Source: Heterostelium multicystogenum (taxonomy: Eukaryota > Evosea > Eumycetozoa > Acytosteliales > Acytosteliaceae). From it: a stretch of DNA of 36,708 nucleotides. Below the pieces are notes generated by a model that saw only the letters and a program-made list of their open reading frames with translations, had not been told where the DNA came from and did not search any database. The stretch lies in NCBI GenBank assembly GCA_003667245.1, contig RCNN01000360.1, forward strand, positions 1-36,708, given 5' to 3'. The translations under genes were made by a program, and so were the position numbers. Of this stretch, positions 11,778 to 22,887 are shown one piece after another. The stretch's first letter is position 1, and each line of letters begins with the position of its first letter.

Positions 11778-12874
11778 TTTTATTTTATTGTATTATAATT
11801 TATTTTCTGAAAAATACAAAAGAGATAATAATATCTAAAAAATAACCAATATAAATATATATAATTTTAGTTTATAATTTTAAATAAAATGAATAAATAA
11901 AAGAGATAAACAAAATATATATAGTTAATGAATAATAATTTTAAATATTTATGGACAGTTTTAAATTTTAAATATTTATTTATTTAATTTAAGAAGTTTC
12001 ATTTGAAATTTACAATCTTACTAGTATTGTCTGTTGATGGTTATTTCTTATTTAATACCTAAAGACGTTTGTTTGAATTCTCATTATATGATTTTTAAAT
12101 CGTCTTAAATGAGCATCTTAATAATAATTCCAAAACATTACAACATTATAATCAGATGCTGTTAGTTTGTCTTCTGTTTGATTCCACACCATTTCCAATA
12201 TTAGAAATGTTATTTTATCTTTGTTTTTAAAATGTATATTGGTTGTGTGGTTTAGTGTATGTAATACATCCGATGTATTACCTTAATAATTACCTTTAAA
12301 GTTAAAAACTCAATATTATGTGGGAGGTGGGTTAATATTATTATCTATCTATTTATCTATCAATCTAATAATCATCTGTTGATCTTTATTGGATTGTATT
12401 TATTGTATTATATAGTCAAATAAATATATAAATAAATAATTTAATAAACAATTTCAATTCTAACAATCATCCAGTGGATTATTAATAATAATTGAAATTG
12501 AATAAATTAAAGGATGATTATTATTATAATTTAAATAGTATAAACTAAATATTTTACTACTAATTAAATCAAATCTCTAAGAATCTAAATAATGTTAGTT
12601 CTTTTGTTAATATATTGGTATTTAAAAGCCAACATGTTATATATGATAAATTCTATATAAATGTGAATATATCTATTCAAATTGATTTATTAATTTGATA
12701 TATATGATATTTAAATAACTTAAAATTGATTTTGATTGTTGTTGTTGTTGTTGTTAAACCTGTTGTTATATATAGAATAGGAGCTGTTTGGTTTGGTTTG
12801 ATTGGTTGGTTGGTTTGTTGGTTGTCTTATATATATATTTTTAATATTATGATTAATAAATCTTTGATTACTTA
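11778..12874. other. AT-rich spacer between the protease and the FYVE gene
   Basis: Extremely AT-rich, with no credible open frame. It contains a GTT repeat near 12738-12756 and TTTGGTTTGG/TTGGTTGG runs around 12788-12825. It holds the protease promoter (the gene starts at 11777, minus strand) and the 3' end of the FYVE gene. I see no RNA gene. Confidence 0.6.
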
Positions 12875-14554
12875 TTAATTTGTTTCACAGTTGTTAAAAA
12901 TAACTAAAGAGAATGACTGTAACTTGTTGGTAGAGTGTACCATAATTCTTAAAATGTTCATCAGAGCTTGATTCTTCCTAATTATGACCTTTCCTTCTTT
13001 AACTATAAGTTGAATCAATTAATATAGTGATCTAACTACCATGATTATAGTATATTACTACATACCAGATGAAAGGTTTCCTAGTATTTTGAGTGCCAAC
13101 AATAATAATTCATGGGATGTATTGGTATAATTTACGATAATAATTTTAGAAAGAGTATCAAATAGTTCTTGTTGTAAAAGTAATGAAAAGTTGGATTCTG
13201 TACAGTCGTTGGTTGGATGGTCATCAAGAGTTTACATGTTAGTATCTGTGTCGCTATTGTATAAGTAGAAGTTGTTACTTACGGCAAAGTGATAGATAAT
13301 AAAGAGTTGTAGCTGCGTATAATGGTATTTTATCTTGGTTTGAATAGTGTAATAAGTTGATCATCGGTCTGACTCCACCGACCTGTCCTATTGATATTTG
13401 ATTGTCGCTGTTCTCTGACAGACTTGCCAGCGAAGCCACACTATATAATATTACTTTTTCAACAGGTGAGTTTATCATCAAAATCAAAGGTGGCAGTGAG
13501 CCTCCTTCAACAATTTTTCTCTGATTCTTGGCTATTGTTGTTTGCCGTTAGTAACATTGCTGTGAGAGTCGTTTCTATGAAGTACATACGATTGGTGGAT
13601 AAAATTGAAATTGCGTTGGTTGCAGCCAGCTGCAGTGATACTTCGTCAGAGAGCGACATGGCGATGAATGCCTGTATGATACCGCCGCGAATCGCTTGGT
13701 CTCTGGTGATTGGATTTTTGGTGAGATTTAAAAGAATGATCGATGCGCTGTGTTTAAGTTGGTTGTTGTAAGAGCGAGACAGCTCGATCAGCACCGGAAG
13801 ACAGCGGTCTGCCAGTGCCGTCTTGATTATGGCGTTTTCCTCACACGACAGATATTCAAAGCACATGCATATGTTCAAGATAATTTGGTGGTCGTCGTCG
13901 TGTGGATTCAGCATGTACTCGACGAATGCATTGAAGATCGATGACTCGATGATGTCGACGCGGTTGATGTCGTTCTCGGCGAGGTTGGCGATTGCGCGCG
14001 TTGTGTGTCTGTAGACCGAGGTTTCAAAGCGCGACAGTAGTGACAGCATCACCTCGAGAAAGTTGGTGATGATCATCTTGCGACCGAGTGCGTCAAGCGA
14101 CATATTACAGAAACCTTTCGATGACTCGATTCTCTGTATAACGTCATCTGACGACGCGAGTTTTGAGTAGTGTGCTAGATCGGAGCATCGATTGCATATT
14201 CGAACGGGTCTATCGTAGTGTAGCTGTGGCAACGACAGTCTTTTGCTACTGCAATTATTACAAAATATATTACCTATTAAGATGAATGCGACCGACGAGA
14301 CGACACCACCACAACAAGCATTAGCAAATTATTTAGATTTTCATTCATGCTCTATGATCATTGCTGCCAATCATTGTGACCAGCACAAGTTGCAACAAGA
14401 TCATTATTTAAACATCCAATCACATACCACACTGTCTGCAATGATGACGTCTCAACAAAGTATTGAATTGTGATGAACAATTTAAGCATTTATCCTCCTG
14501 CTCATCTGGAATCCACATTGGTCTCCAAAGTTTCTTATCTGCACTTTGCATCAT
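12875..14554 (-). CDS. FYVE zinc-finger / armadillo-repeat protein (one one-base frameshift)
   Basis: Four exons (14554-14428, 14273-13283, 13197-13066, 13002-12875) with introns of 154, 85 and 63 bp give exactly 458 residues after one extra base in the T run 13514-13518 is discounted. The N-terminus is a complete FYVE finger: W-x-P-D-E followed by CLNC, the basic signature RRHHCRQCG, FCNNC, and VRICNRC as the last zinc pair. The first intron splits the finger after its fourth cysteine. FYVE domains bind phosphatidylinositol 3-phosphate on endosomes, and the basic and zinc residues are intact. The rest is made of helical armadillo-type repeats (ETSVYRHTTRAIANLAEND, LKHSASIILLNLTKNPITR, VSLQLAATNAISILSTNRM, VILYSVASLASLSENSDNQ). 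A PI3P-recruited scaffold on endosomes or autophagic membranes is the likely role; partners are unknown. Confidence 0.93.
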
Positions 14555-14853
14555 CTTTTATAATCTCTAATTATCTATCTAAATGTGGTTATATAAACTC
14601 AGATCTGATTGAATTGGTATTTTTTATAATATTTACTATTATTATTATTATAATTATTATTCTTAATATGTTAGCTATAATGTTGTTATTGTTGCTGTTG
14701 TTGTTGTTTTTGTTATCTTATCTCTATGAATTATTGTACTCGTATTATTATTACTACCTATTATTTATTTCTTTGTTAACTCAATCTAATTAATTCTTAG
14801 TTTTAGAGGTTGATTGATTATGTTTTTTAAAAATTCAAATTATTTTCGTGTGT

Positions 14854-14876
14854 GGGAGGGTGGTGGGTTGGTTGGG
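14854..14876 (+). other. G-quadruplex-type motif near the FYVE-ARM promoter
   Basis: Four GGG runs at 14854-14856, 14858-14860, 14865-14867 and 14874-14876 are separated by loops of 1, 4 and 6 bases, which fits the G3-N1-7 quadruplex rule. The motif lies 300 bp upstream of the FYVE-ARM start codon, on the non-template-like (plus) strand. It also resembles the GT-rich G-boxes bound by GBF in Dictyostelium. Either role is an inference. Confidence 0.5.
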
Positions 14877-16370
14877 TAGTGTACTTCTTTTGAATGAATG
14901 AAATGATATGAGATACGGTTTTGCACGCTGAACTAAGAAGATGGGGTTGGTTTCTGGAGTAAGAAAAAAGAACTGGCACACCCACACACTCAGATTGATG
15001 GTGACAAACAGAAGAACAACTTGTTCTGTGTGTTAAAATTACTGGTGATAAAACTCAGGGCAAATAAAATAGAATTATTCGATACCTTGGGTTATTGTTG
15101 TTGTTGTTGTTGTTATTGTTTTAGTTGAAGGTTGTTGTTACTGATATTAATGAAATTGACTGCAGTCAGAGGTGACGACGATTGATCATCAATAAATCAA
15201 ACTATCTTGAAAATAATCTTGAGATATTTATAAAAATATTTTATCGAATATGGAAATAAGAATTAGAAGGTGATTTGAATGTTGACCTTAAGAGGTGTAG
15301 GCGATGATTGCACTGAAATTTAGATGTTTTGGAATGAAATGAATCTTTCAAGTAAAGTATCTATTTTATTCTAAAATATCAATACAACTTGGAAGCGGTG
15401 ACTTTGATCTAAACAACAAACAATAACAGCAGATAAAAAGAAAACTAAACAGCAAAAGTAAAGTAAAACTACAAAGAAAAAAGCGTGTAAATGTTAGTCT
15501 TTTGTTTTTTGTATTTTTAGTGTGTTCGTAGATGGTCGTTTGTCTTTTGTGATGATGAAAGCAAACACGGTAAAAACTATAAAAAATAAAGTTAAAAGTC
15601 TGTCTTTGGGTAAATTAATTTTCCCTCGTCTAAAAATATATGAAATTTTATTTTGCAACTTTTTTTTATCTGTCGATTGTTTTCTCCAAAAGAGATACAG
15701 AACAATAGTAGTAATCCTCTATGATGTCCCCAAAACCTTAAACATTGAAGATTATTTGTCACAGATGTAATGAATAAATGTTTGAGTAATATCATCTTCC
15801 TTAAATGTACATTTGGTACTTGCATCTAATAGCATCCAATTCTTTTCTTAATTGATTCAAAATCATTAAACTCCAGCGATGCTGAATAGTTTTTAGTTTC
15901 AGATGTAGATACAATAGTGTTTCAATATTGATATTGAAAGTAATTTAGTAAATTAAAATACCATTTTTAAATACAATTGTTTAGAACATAGCAGGTGAAT
16001 TACGACTACTTTTTCCACATTCCTATAAGAGATATTCAATTGTTTATCTATCTGTATGTAATCAAAAAGTATTATTATCAAATGAATGAACTTCTTTTCT
16101 TGAATGTTTTTTTTATGTGTATCACTTTGTTTTTTACACCCACAAGTTTGATTTTTAATTAAAAATAATCACATACATTAAAATTAAATTTATATATGTA
16201 CATATGTATTTTATGACTCGTTTTATTTGCTCCATTTGATTTGATGAGAAATAAGATAATATAGCTTTAGATTGAACTCTGTACAATAAATAAAATACAT
16301 ATTAAACTAATTGCAAGAGATAGAAAGATAAAGATAGAGTGATAGTTTGAATAAGTTAGATAGACATATA

Positions 16371-16395
16371 GATAGATTGATAGATAGATAGATAG
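16371..16395. repeat. GATA tetranucleotide repeat
   Basis: Consecutive GATA units, with one GATT interruption, about 45-70 bp upstream of the APH1 start codon. They may lie in its 5' leader. Confidence 0.7.
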
Positions 16396-16439
16396 ACAGT
16401 GTAGAATATAGATTATATAATTCATCTATAGTTACAGTC

Positions 16440-17405
16440 ATGACAGCATTATTGTTTTATGGATGCTTGTTTGTTGCATTCTCACCAAGTATAGTGTTCT
16501 TTGCTATGGTGATTTCACAGAATAGTCAGTTGGTTATCATGGCAATTGGTGGCTCGTTCTATTGGCTGCTGTCGATGCTGTTGGCGAGCATATGGTGGTA
16601 TATCATACCACCGATGAAGCAGCAGTACTGGTTCATCATTCCTTTCACTATTGCTTTCCAAGAGGCATTCCGTTACCTATTCTTCCGTCTTTACAGTTGG
16701 GGATTCAACAACCGTCCATCCCTCGCACAGATCCAATCGCAACTCAACCAAATGAAGCAAATCAACAATCCAACACCAGAACAACAGCAGCAGCAACTAA
16801 ACATAAGACTAGAAACACTCTCTGCCAGACCAAACCATACCCTATCATCTGCAGGTAAATATATATACATTAATGATAGCCATCAAGCAAAGAGCTATAA
16901 GCTTATATTTACTTTTCATTTCGAATGATATTCATAAATGACAGCAATAGGAACAGGTAGTGGAATTACGTATGGATTTGTCATGTATGGAACTATATTG
17001 TGGGAGGCACAAGGACCAGGAAACTTATTCTCGCCTGCATGTCCAACAGTCAGTCTTTTTCATTTTATCTGCTATCTATGCACTCTGTTTCTCTCTGTTA
17101 CATATTGCATGGAATGTTACTGCTTTCCAAGGTTACAGAACCAAGAACTATTTCAATGTTGGTGTTGTTTTATTATCTCATTTCGCTGTATCTTACTTTG
17201 TATGTGTATTTTAAAGATTTAGTATATTCTCTTGATTTAAAACATAATACTAATTACTGTTGTTTCTATTTTATAGACATTGCTCAATCAACCAAATAGA
17301 AATTGTTATGGTGCATTAATACCAGTATTAGTTATCACTGGTACCGTTATCGCATACACCTTCAGAACTATGATCAAAGGTGATTCAGTTACCAAGATTA
17401 CATAA
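16440..17405 (+). CDS. aph1: Gamma-secretase subunit APH-1 (one one-base frameshift)
   Basis: Scaffold subunit of the intramembrane protease gamma-secretase (with presenilin, nicastrin and Pen-2). Three exons (16440-16854, 16945-17199, 17277-17405; introns of 90 and 77 bp) give 265 residues after one extra A at 17045-17046 is discounted. The N-terminus [17 protein letters not shown] matches the family start, so the gene is complete at the 5' end. Several membrane spans are visible, and the family's GxxxG helix is present as [14 protein letters not shown]. The two conserved membrane histidines appear in [12 protein letters not shown] and [10 protein letters not shown]. The loop between the third and fourth spans is unusual for its Gln/Asn run ([12 protein letters not shown]...EQQQQQL), a typical dictyostelid expansion. 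It converges with the cytochrome b5 gene downstream. Confidence 0.97.
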
Positions 17406-17862
17406 TACCAAAATAGAAGAGTAGTGTAGTTACAATTGTAAAAAGAATAAACCAATGTACAATGTTAGTAGTAGAGTATAGTAGATAGTAGCAATATTAT
17501 ATTCATCAACTTAATCAATAGTTTAGAAACATCATGTATCATTTCATTTCAAGTAATAATAATAATAATAAAAAGAAAAAGAATACTTATTTGTTTGTAT
17601 AGTAATAATAATATTAATAATAATAATAATAGCCATATACATTTCTTTTGAATTGGATTTAGTTGTTATTTGGTTATATATAATGTTTTATCATTTAAGT
17701 AGGTTGTTGTATGTATGTTATAATGAATATCTTCTTGGTGATATCATATACTCTTAACGTATAACAACAAGACTCTTCTATTCGATCCAAATTACTTCCT
17801 TCCAATCGATTGTATTATCGTGCTATTCTATTTTCTAATATTATCTAATTATGATGTTATTA
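17406..17862. other. Convergent 3' region of APH1 and the cytochrome b5-like gene
   Basis: Short tail-to-tail spacer with AAT repeats (about 17550-17632) and no coding potential. It contains the APH1 poly(A) signal candidate at 17446-17451. Confidence 0.6.
17446..17451 (+). terminator. AATAAA poly(A) signal for APH1
   Basis: Canonical AATAAA about 40 bp after the APH1 stop codon, in AT-rich DNA. The position fits, but in such AT-rich sequence the motif also occurs by chance. Confidence 0.45.
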
Positions 17863-18333
17863 TTATTGCTTCAATTCACCAATGTAGAACTCATCGAGGA
17901 TCTGTTGAACCTTGACTGGATGTTGTTCACCGTGGAATCCCTTTGATGAGTCTTTACCTGCGTTATTCATGATAGCCATACCACCCATGTGTTTATCTAC
18001 GTATGGTGTAACATCATAGACCTATTGTATATAAGTTTACGAGTTAGTTGAATCTAATCATTAAACTGATTTGAATGTAGTGTGGCAGTTGTGTGTCATT
18101 GCCTATTACTGATGATTTACCTTTCCGTCAATGATCAACCAGAGGTCAGTTTCCTTGTTGTGTACTGCTACTTCTTCGGCAGTGTAGTACTTTGGATTTG
18201 CACGCTTCGATTCGTAGGTGCTCTGCTTAACTACCTTCTTGGCTGGGGTGGCGGGGGTAGCAAGAATGAAGTTCTTTACATAGTATGCTGCAGCAACGAT
18301 TGCAACAATGACTAAAAGTGAATTAATATCCAT
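17863..18333 (-). CDS. N-terminally anchored cytochrome b5-like haem protein
   Basis: Two exons (18333-18121, 18021-17863; intron of 99 bp, GTAAAT...AATAG) give 123 residues with no frame error. Residues 1-24 (MDINSLLVIVAIVAAAYYV) form an N-terminal membrane anchor followed by an Ala/Pro/Lys linker. The rest is a cytochrome b5 fold: YYTAEEVAVHNKETDLWLII, KVYDVTPYVDKHMGG (first haem His; the usual HPGG has Met for Pro) and GFHGEQHPVKV with ILDEFYIGEL. The second ligand should be one of the two histidines in FHGEQH. The N-anchor and the GFHGxQHP ending resemble plant CB5LP-type proteins, not classical tail-anchored cytochrome b5. The likely role is electron donor to membrane oxygenases or desaturases. 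The ATG was chosen because the extra upstream in-frame codons are low-complexity Ser/Tyr/Leu and look like leader. Confidence 0.93.
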
Positions 18334-18704
18334 AAATAGATAAATAGATAGATAGGAGTATGATAAAAAGAGTAAAATGTAATTAATAATCACTTGGACC
18401 AAGCCCACAGATGATCTTTTTGACAACCTTCAATTCGGTTTAGATTTTTTATGAAATTATAAATTTGGTAAAGTTAGCTTAGAGTCTTTACTATTTAGTT
18501 CGAAAGATGATAGTAATGATCAGTAACCATTTAAGTACAAATCATGGGTCAAACGATCCTCTAATAATTTTAATATAAATTTAAAATTATATTTCAATCT
18601 TACACTTTATATATAACTCAAAATAATATGATATTTAAAGATTAAATAAAGTAAAACAAAACTATTATTTTGAATATAGTTGTTGATAAAAGTCAGTTAT
18701 GATT
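18334..18704. other. Spacer between the cytochrome b5-like gene and propeller paralogue 1
   Basis: 371 bp of AT-rich DNA with no open frame of note. It should hold the promoter of the cytochrome b5-like gene and the 3' end of the next minus-strand gene. Nothing else is recognised. Confidence 0.6.
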
Positions 18705-20281
18705 TTATTCTATCTGAAAAATAATTGATCCACACCAATATCTTGTAAATGGATCATCTAAATAGAATGGTTCTGATTGATCATTCTCAATTGAATATTT
18801 GAAGTTACCATATGTTTTTACCACCTAATGAATAAATATAACTCTCTGTTGCTGAAACTCGATGATAAGTTGGAAATACATATCCATATATGGAAGGTAT
18901 CTGATTGAGTTTGGTTGATTGTTTGGTCATGACATTGTATTTGATGAAACATTCATCTTTGTTTGAATGAATGAAGAAAATGACCATTGTTGTCATGACA
19001 TGCTGTGTATGATTCACAATGCAATTGATGTTCTGAAATGGTTTTGTTTGTCAAGTCAAATGAAAATAGAATATTCTTATCACATGACACTGAATATAAT
19101 ATTCCATTCAAGATCATTGTTGATGCTTGTGGTCCATAATGATTTGGTAATTGATGATATCTTTCAAATGTCATTGTTTTGATGTTGAATCGATCAATTC
19201 GATGTGTTTCCCAACCATTAACCAAATAGATATGATCTTGACCATCATAACAAACTGATATGTAACAATCAGGATCGATTCCTTCCATGTCACCAATGTG
19301 TTCAATTGATTGAGATTCGATTGAGAATCGAATCCATTTGTCTCGGTTATTATAAATACCAAATACATAGATATAATCTTCTATTCTGATAATTGATTGG
19401 AATGTACCAAAGAGATCACAGTCTAATTGCAATTGTTCGATTGAATTGTTGTTTGAAACATTGATGAGTGTTGCTCCTTCTTGTTCATTTGTAGTGAAAA
19501 TATATGTTGATTTATTTGAATCATTTGTTGATTTGATTGATAATTGTATTGATTGTTTGATGATTGATTGTATTGATTTAGAGTCGATTGGTTTGGTTGT
19601 CAATGAATATGAATGTTGTTTGATATCATCGATTGATTTGTCATTGAATGATTGATTGTATTGATTCAATAGATATAGAATCATTGATTGATGATCATTG
19701 TCGAATTGATTGATCAGTTGATTGATATCATATCGTTGATTGTATCGATTATTGAATATTGTTTGTTTGTTGTCCAAGATGAATGATGACAATGATGAAC
19801 ATGATTCTATTGATGATATTAATGATGTTGTCATGTATTGTGAAGTGCTATCAGTGATAGTTGATGATGTATCATTGTCTGTTGTGTCGTCATCTTGATC
19901 ATCAGTTTTCTTATTATTGTTGTTTTTGTTTAAATCACTATTAATGTTGATGATATTGATGAGATGTTTCAATTGATTGATGTTGTTCTCGATTCGATCA
20001 GTCAACCTTTGCTTATTATCATAGAGCCTGTTCTTTAATCTTTGTTCTTCAATGATGAGATATTGATGATATTGTGCAAAGTGTTCTGATATCTCATTCT
20101 CTGTTGTTGTGATTGATTGTATCTCTGATACCGATGACTTCAATGAGCTCCACAAGGATGATAGTGTTTGTTTAATGCTGCTTGTTGATTGATTGATATG
20201 ATCATCAAAGATGTTGTTATTTAATTGTGCAATGAAATCATCAATATGTTCATTATCTTGGGAACATAATGAAGTGATCAT
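18705..20281 (-). CDS. Coiled-coil / beta-propeller-like protein, paralogue 1 of the B-box family (two one-base frameshifts; B-box missing)
   Basis: 524 residues from the ATG at 20281 once extra bases at 18977-18980 and 18815-18819 are discounted. Residues 1-110 are helical (EEQRLKNRLYDNKQRLTDRI). An Asn/Asp/Thr-rich stretch follows, then a charged helix, then a C-terminal half of Kelch-like strands (DYIYVFGIYNNRDKWI, DPDCYISVCYDGQDHIYLV, YGPQASTMILNGILYSV, TYHRVSATESYIYSLGG). It aligns along its length with the gene at 28827-30542, which starts with a B-box zinc finger. Here the open frame continues upstream (IRFVKTSRDKERIKR) to a stop at about 20330, and only a B-box-like scrap remains beside palindromic DNA at 20357-20400. 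Either an N-terminal exon was lost or the start has moved. Members of this dictyostelid family have no defined function that I know of. Confidence 0.85.
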
Positions 20282-20749
20282 TCTTTTGATTCGTTCTTTA
20301 TCTCTAGATGTTTTTACAAAACGAATCTAATCAATCATGATTAGTTTTTATAATCCACAAATCTCAAGATTTGGAATTATTGGGAAATCTATAGATTTCC
20401 AATAAATATTTAATTTCCAAGATTTTATTTTTAAAATTTATAATAATAACGAAACTGGGGTTATAACGGTTCTTTTGCCAAACTTGATACATGAATATCC
20501 CTGGTTTTGGCATTGGTGGTGTATAAAAGATTGTATCAGGGTGCACCAAAAACACTAAATTTGGACAAAAAGATATGATTGGTTTTAAAGAAATATGTTT
20601 AGGTTCCATCATCTTTATAATAAAACTAATTACTTATTTAGAATATTAACACCAATTCAAAGAGATTACAGAAGATAACTTTTTCATTTCTCTTTACATT
20701 TACAGATGGTTTACATCGACTTCTTGGTTGTGTATACCAAGCAAGGAAA
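20282..20749. other. Spacer with clustered inverted repeats
   Basis: AT-rich sequence upstream of propeller paralogue 1. It contains two neighbouring dyads: CAAATCT/AGATTTG (about 20357-20372) and a perfect 18 bp palindrome at 20383-20400, followed by more AAAT/ATTT inverted sequence. A minus-strand open frame at 20364-20612 (82 codons) runs into the palindromes and has no recognisable domain; it is not called. Confidence 0.55.
20383..20400. repeat. Perfect 18 bp palindrome
   Basis: GGAAATCTATAGATTTCC is its own reverse complement. It lies about 100 bp upstream of the first ATG of propeller paralogue 1, exactly where its relative carries the B-box exon. Confidence 0.75.
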
Positions 20750-22153
20750 TTATTTATAGACATTTAAATGGTGGATGAGATTTTCAAATGTCGATATTCC
20801 ACCTGTCAGGTTGGTTGTTAATGTTAAAAAGTAGATGTTGTTGTCACCCAACCTTGTTGCTATGTAGTGGCCTTTGATCGATTTGATATCAAGTTTCGAC
20901 AGGTTTTCTGGCAGTGATTGATCGTTTTCAGCAAAGTTTTGATGTAAGAATCGAGAGCCACATGCTATACGTCGGACACTGCTGGGTATGACTACTGATT
21001 TGCAATAGTTAGTATCGAATGACAGGGTCTTTAATGCAGGAGGCAGACAGTTTTTAAAGATTGGTTGGTTGAAATGGGTACTGTGTAATTTAATATGCTT
21101 GACTGATGGTGGAATTACATGTGGATAAATTCGTTGATTGAATGAGTATCCAAAGACAAGTCTCTTCAAGCGAGGTGGAAGCACTCCTCTTTGGAGAGGT
21201 TTGTTGAAAAAGGCACCCAGGTCCAATTCTATTAGCGAGTCTGGGAGGAATCCCACTGGTATTTCAAAGTTGCTGCTTCCGAGTTGGAGAGAGATTAGGC
21301 CTTCTGGCAAGTAGTTTGGTCGTATATCTTTTGATTCGAAATAGATTCCGAGCCTCAGATGTGTGATCGTCGGTGGAATGATATCTAGTTGATATCGCAG
21401 GCCAGATAGATCCATGTGTGTAATGCTGTTTGGAAAAGAACCATTGGGAATGTCACAATCATTGTATCGATTAAAGCTGATTGATTTTAGTGATTTAAAT
21501 AAGCTAAGCAGTTGATATTGAGTAGGTGGGAAGTTCTCTAGTACCTCTAATTTCGAAAGATTCGTTGGAATCGCATGACTATGCCGCGAGCCAAGACTGA
21601 GTGACTTGAGACCTAAAGGTAGAACACCATCTTCGAAGGCACCATTGTAGTTGGCACCAACACTAAGAGATGTACAGCTCTCTGGTATATCACCTGGCTT
21701 GAGCTTAAGATCGAATCCACTCAACACCACTTCATCCACCCCATCGGAAATGGGACCGAACTCTTCTAAATTCTTCATACCCATAACTACTGCTACATTA
21801 CTTGGTGCTACCTCTTCACCATCATCTAAATGATATCATTATAATTTAAAAGTAAGCTAGTTAATTACACAATGATCATTCTATAATGATCTATTATCAT
21901 ATAAATATAACTATATATCTACATTTATCTTTGCTTTTTGATCTTTCTATTAATTGGTTATATGATTTCAAATAGAATCCGTCGAGATACGGTATCTTCT
22001 TGATATAAAGCAATGAATCTCTATCATTAAACCATTTCCTACAAACTAGACTACAACATATCTGATCGATTGAATCTAATCTATATAATATCTGTCTTAA
22101 CAAGACATGTGAAAGGTTACAAATAAATGATCATCATTTGAATTTACCATCAT
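20750..22153 (-). CDS. F-box / FNIP-repeat protein (one one-base frameshift near the N-terminus)
   Basis: Two exons (22153-21923, 21825-20750; intron of 97 bp) give 435 residues if one missing base near 22117-22120 is allowed for. The N-terminus is an F-box (LSHVLLRQILYRLD...CSLVCRKWFNDRDSLLY), which would recruit an SCF ubiquitin ligase through Skp1. The rest is a series of FNIP/LRR-like repeats of about 22 residues with the pattern G-x-L-P-x-x-L-x-x-L-x-h-G-x-x-F-N-x-x-h, seen in GVLPPRLKRLVFGYSFNQRI and NCLPPALKTLSF. These repeats are greatly expanded in dictyostelids and probably bind substrate. The intron donor is GTAGAT, weaker than the others in the window. Family assignment is secure; the target is unknown. 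Confidence 0.92.
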
Positions 22154-22887
22154 ATCTAATGAGGGTAGATAATACAATTCAAAGTTTATAGCCTACTACT
22201 AGTAATAATAACGTTTAATAAAGATGTAGAACAATAGAATTGTATTGTACTCCAAGGTAGTAGGTAGTGTTCCTTGGTCAAGGAACTGTTGCTTAGACTT
22301 TAAGAAATATTTATGAACCCCAAAATTTTAAAAAAAAATTTGATATGTGAGCTTTATCCAACAAAAGAAAATTGTTCTACATAAAGTCTTGATACACTTA
22401 AAATCCGCCCCAAAATGTGTACCACATAAAACAGTTAATCAATCGCCGATGTAGAGTACTGGTTAGTTTATGATCATTGGTAGATGATCTCAAATAAACC
22501 CTCTCAATTTTTTTTTAAAAAACATCATTTCAAAAAGTTGATACCTATCTTTCCTAGGTTCGGATCGGCTATAATCTCCGTAACTACGAAAATCCAATTG
22601 GAGAATAATAGTGAGTTTCAATTTTTTCAACAATTTGAATATTTTATTACACATGCTATTTATTTCAAGAATTAAAATTATCCTGAGAGGTTTTTCTTCA
22701 AATATTATCTATATCAAAGAGTTTAATAACTATTATTTATATTTATTCGATTTGAATAAATATCCTAGATATAGTTGATTTTTGGCAAGTCTTTGTTGTT
22801 TTTGATAACATAGAGTTAAAGACCTTGTCAATTACCTCGGAGAGCTCGTTAAATTTTAAAAGAAAGTCTATTGTTCTGATCATTTGA
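22154..22887. other. Spacer between FNIP and TIG copy 1
   Basis: 734 bp of AT-rich DNA upstream of the FNIP gene and downstream of TIG copy 1. A plus-strand open frame at 22484-22675 is Phe/Lys-rich and not credible. I looked for a tRNA at 22441-22575 because of GGTTCGGATC, but found no matching acceptor stem. Confidence 0.6.

Larger units (their letters stand above)
14555..16439. other. Shared promoter region between FYVE-ARM (-) and APH1 (+)
   Basis: The two flanking genes diverge, so this 1.9 kb region must hold both promoters. It includes a G-rich cluster at 14849-14876, a GTT repeat (15091-15120), TATA/ACATATGT-like sequence near 16190-16210 and GATA repeats just upstream of APH1. Open frames at 14470-14793 (poly-Leu/Ile from TTATTATTA), 15522-15770 (+) and 15592-15825 (-) look like chance. 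No RNA gene is seen. Confidence 0.55.

Noticed and set aside
14470..14793. 107-codon plus-strand frame with long Leu/Ile/Tyr runs
   Set aside because: It overlaps exon 1 of the FYVE gene on the other strand and then translates ATT/TTG microsatellites.
15522..15825. Overlapping open frames on both strands (82 and 77 codons)
   Set aside because: Each is the shadow of the other, neither has a recognisable motif, and both lie in the divergent promoter region.
20364..20612. 82-codon minus-strand frame starting MMEPKHISLKPIISFCP
   Set aside because: I considered it as the missing N-terminal exon of propeller paralogue 1, but it has no B-box cysteine/histidine spacing and no GT donor leading to 20330.
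22441..22575. Possible tRNA or Pol III gene: GTAGAGTACTGGTTA, an oligo-T run and GGTTCGGATC
   Set aside because: The elements are in the wrong order (the T run precedes the B-box-like piece) and no cloverleaf closes.
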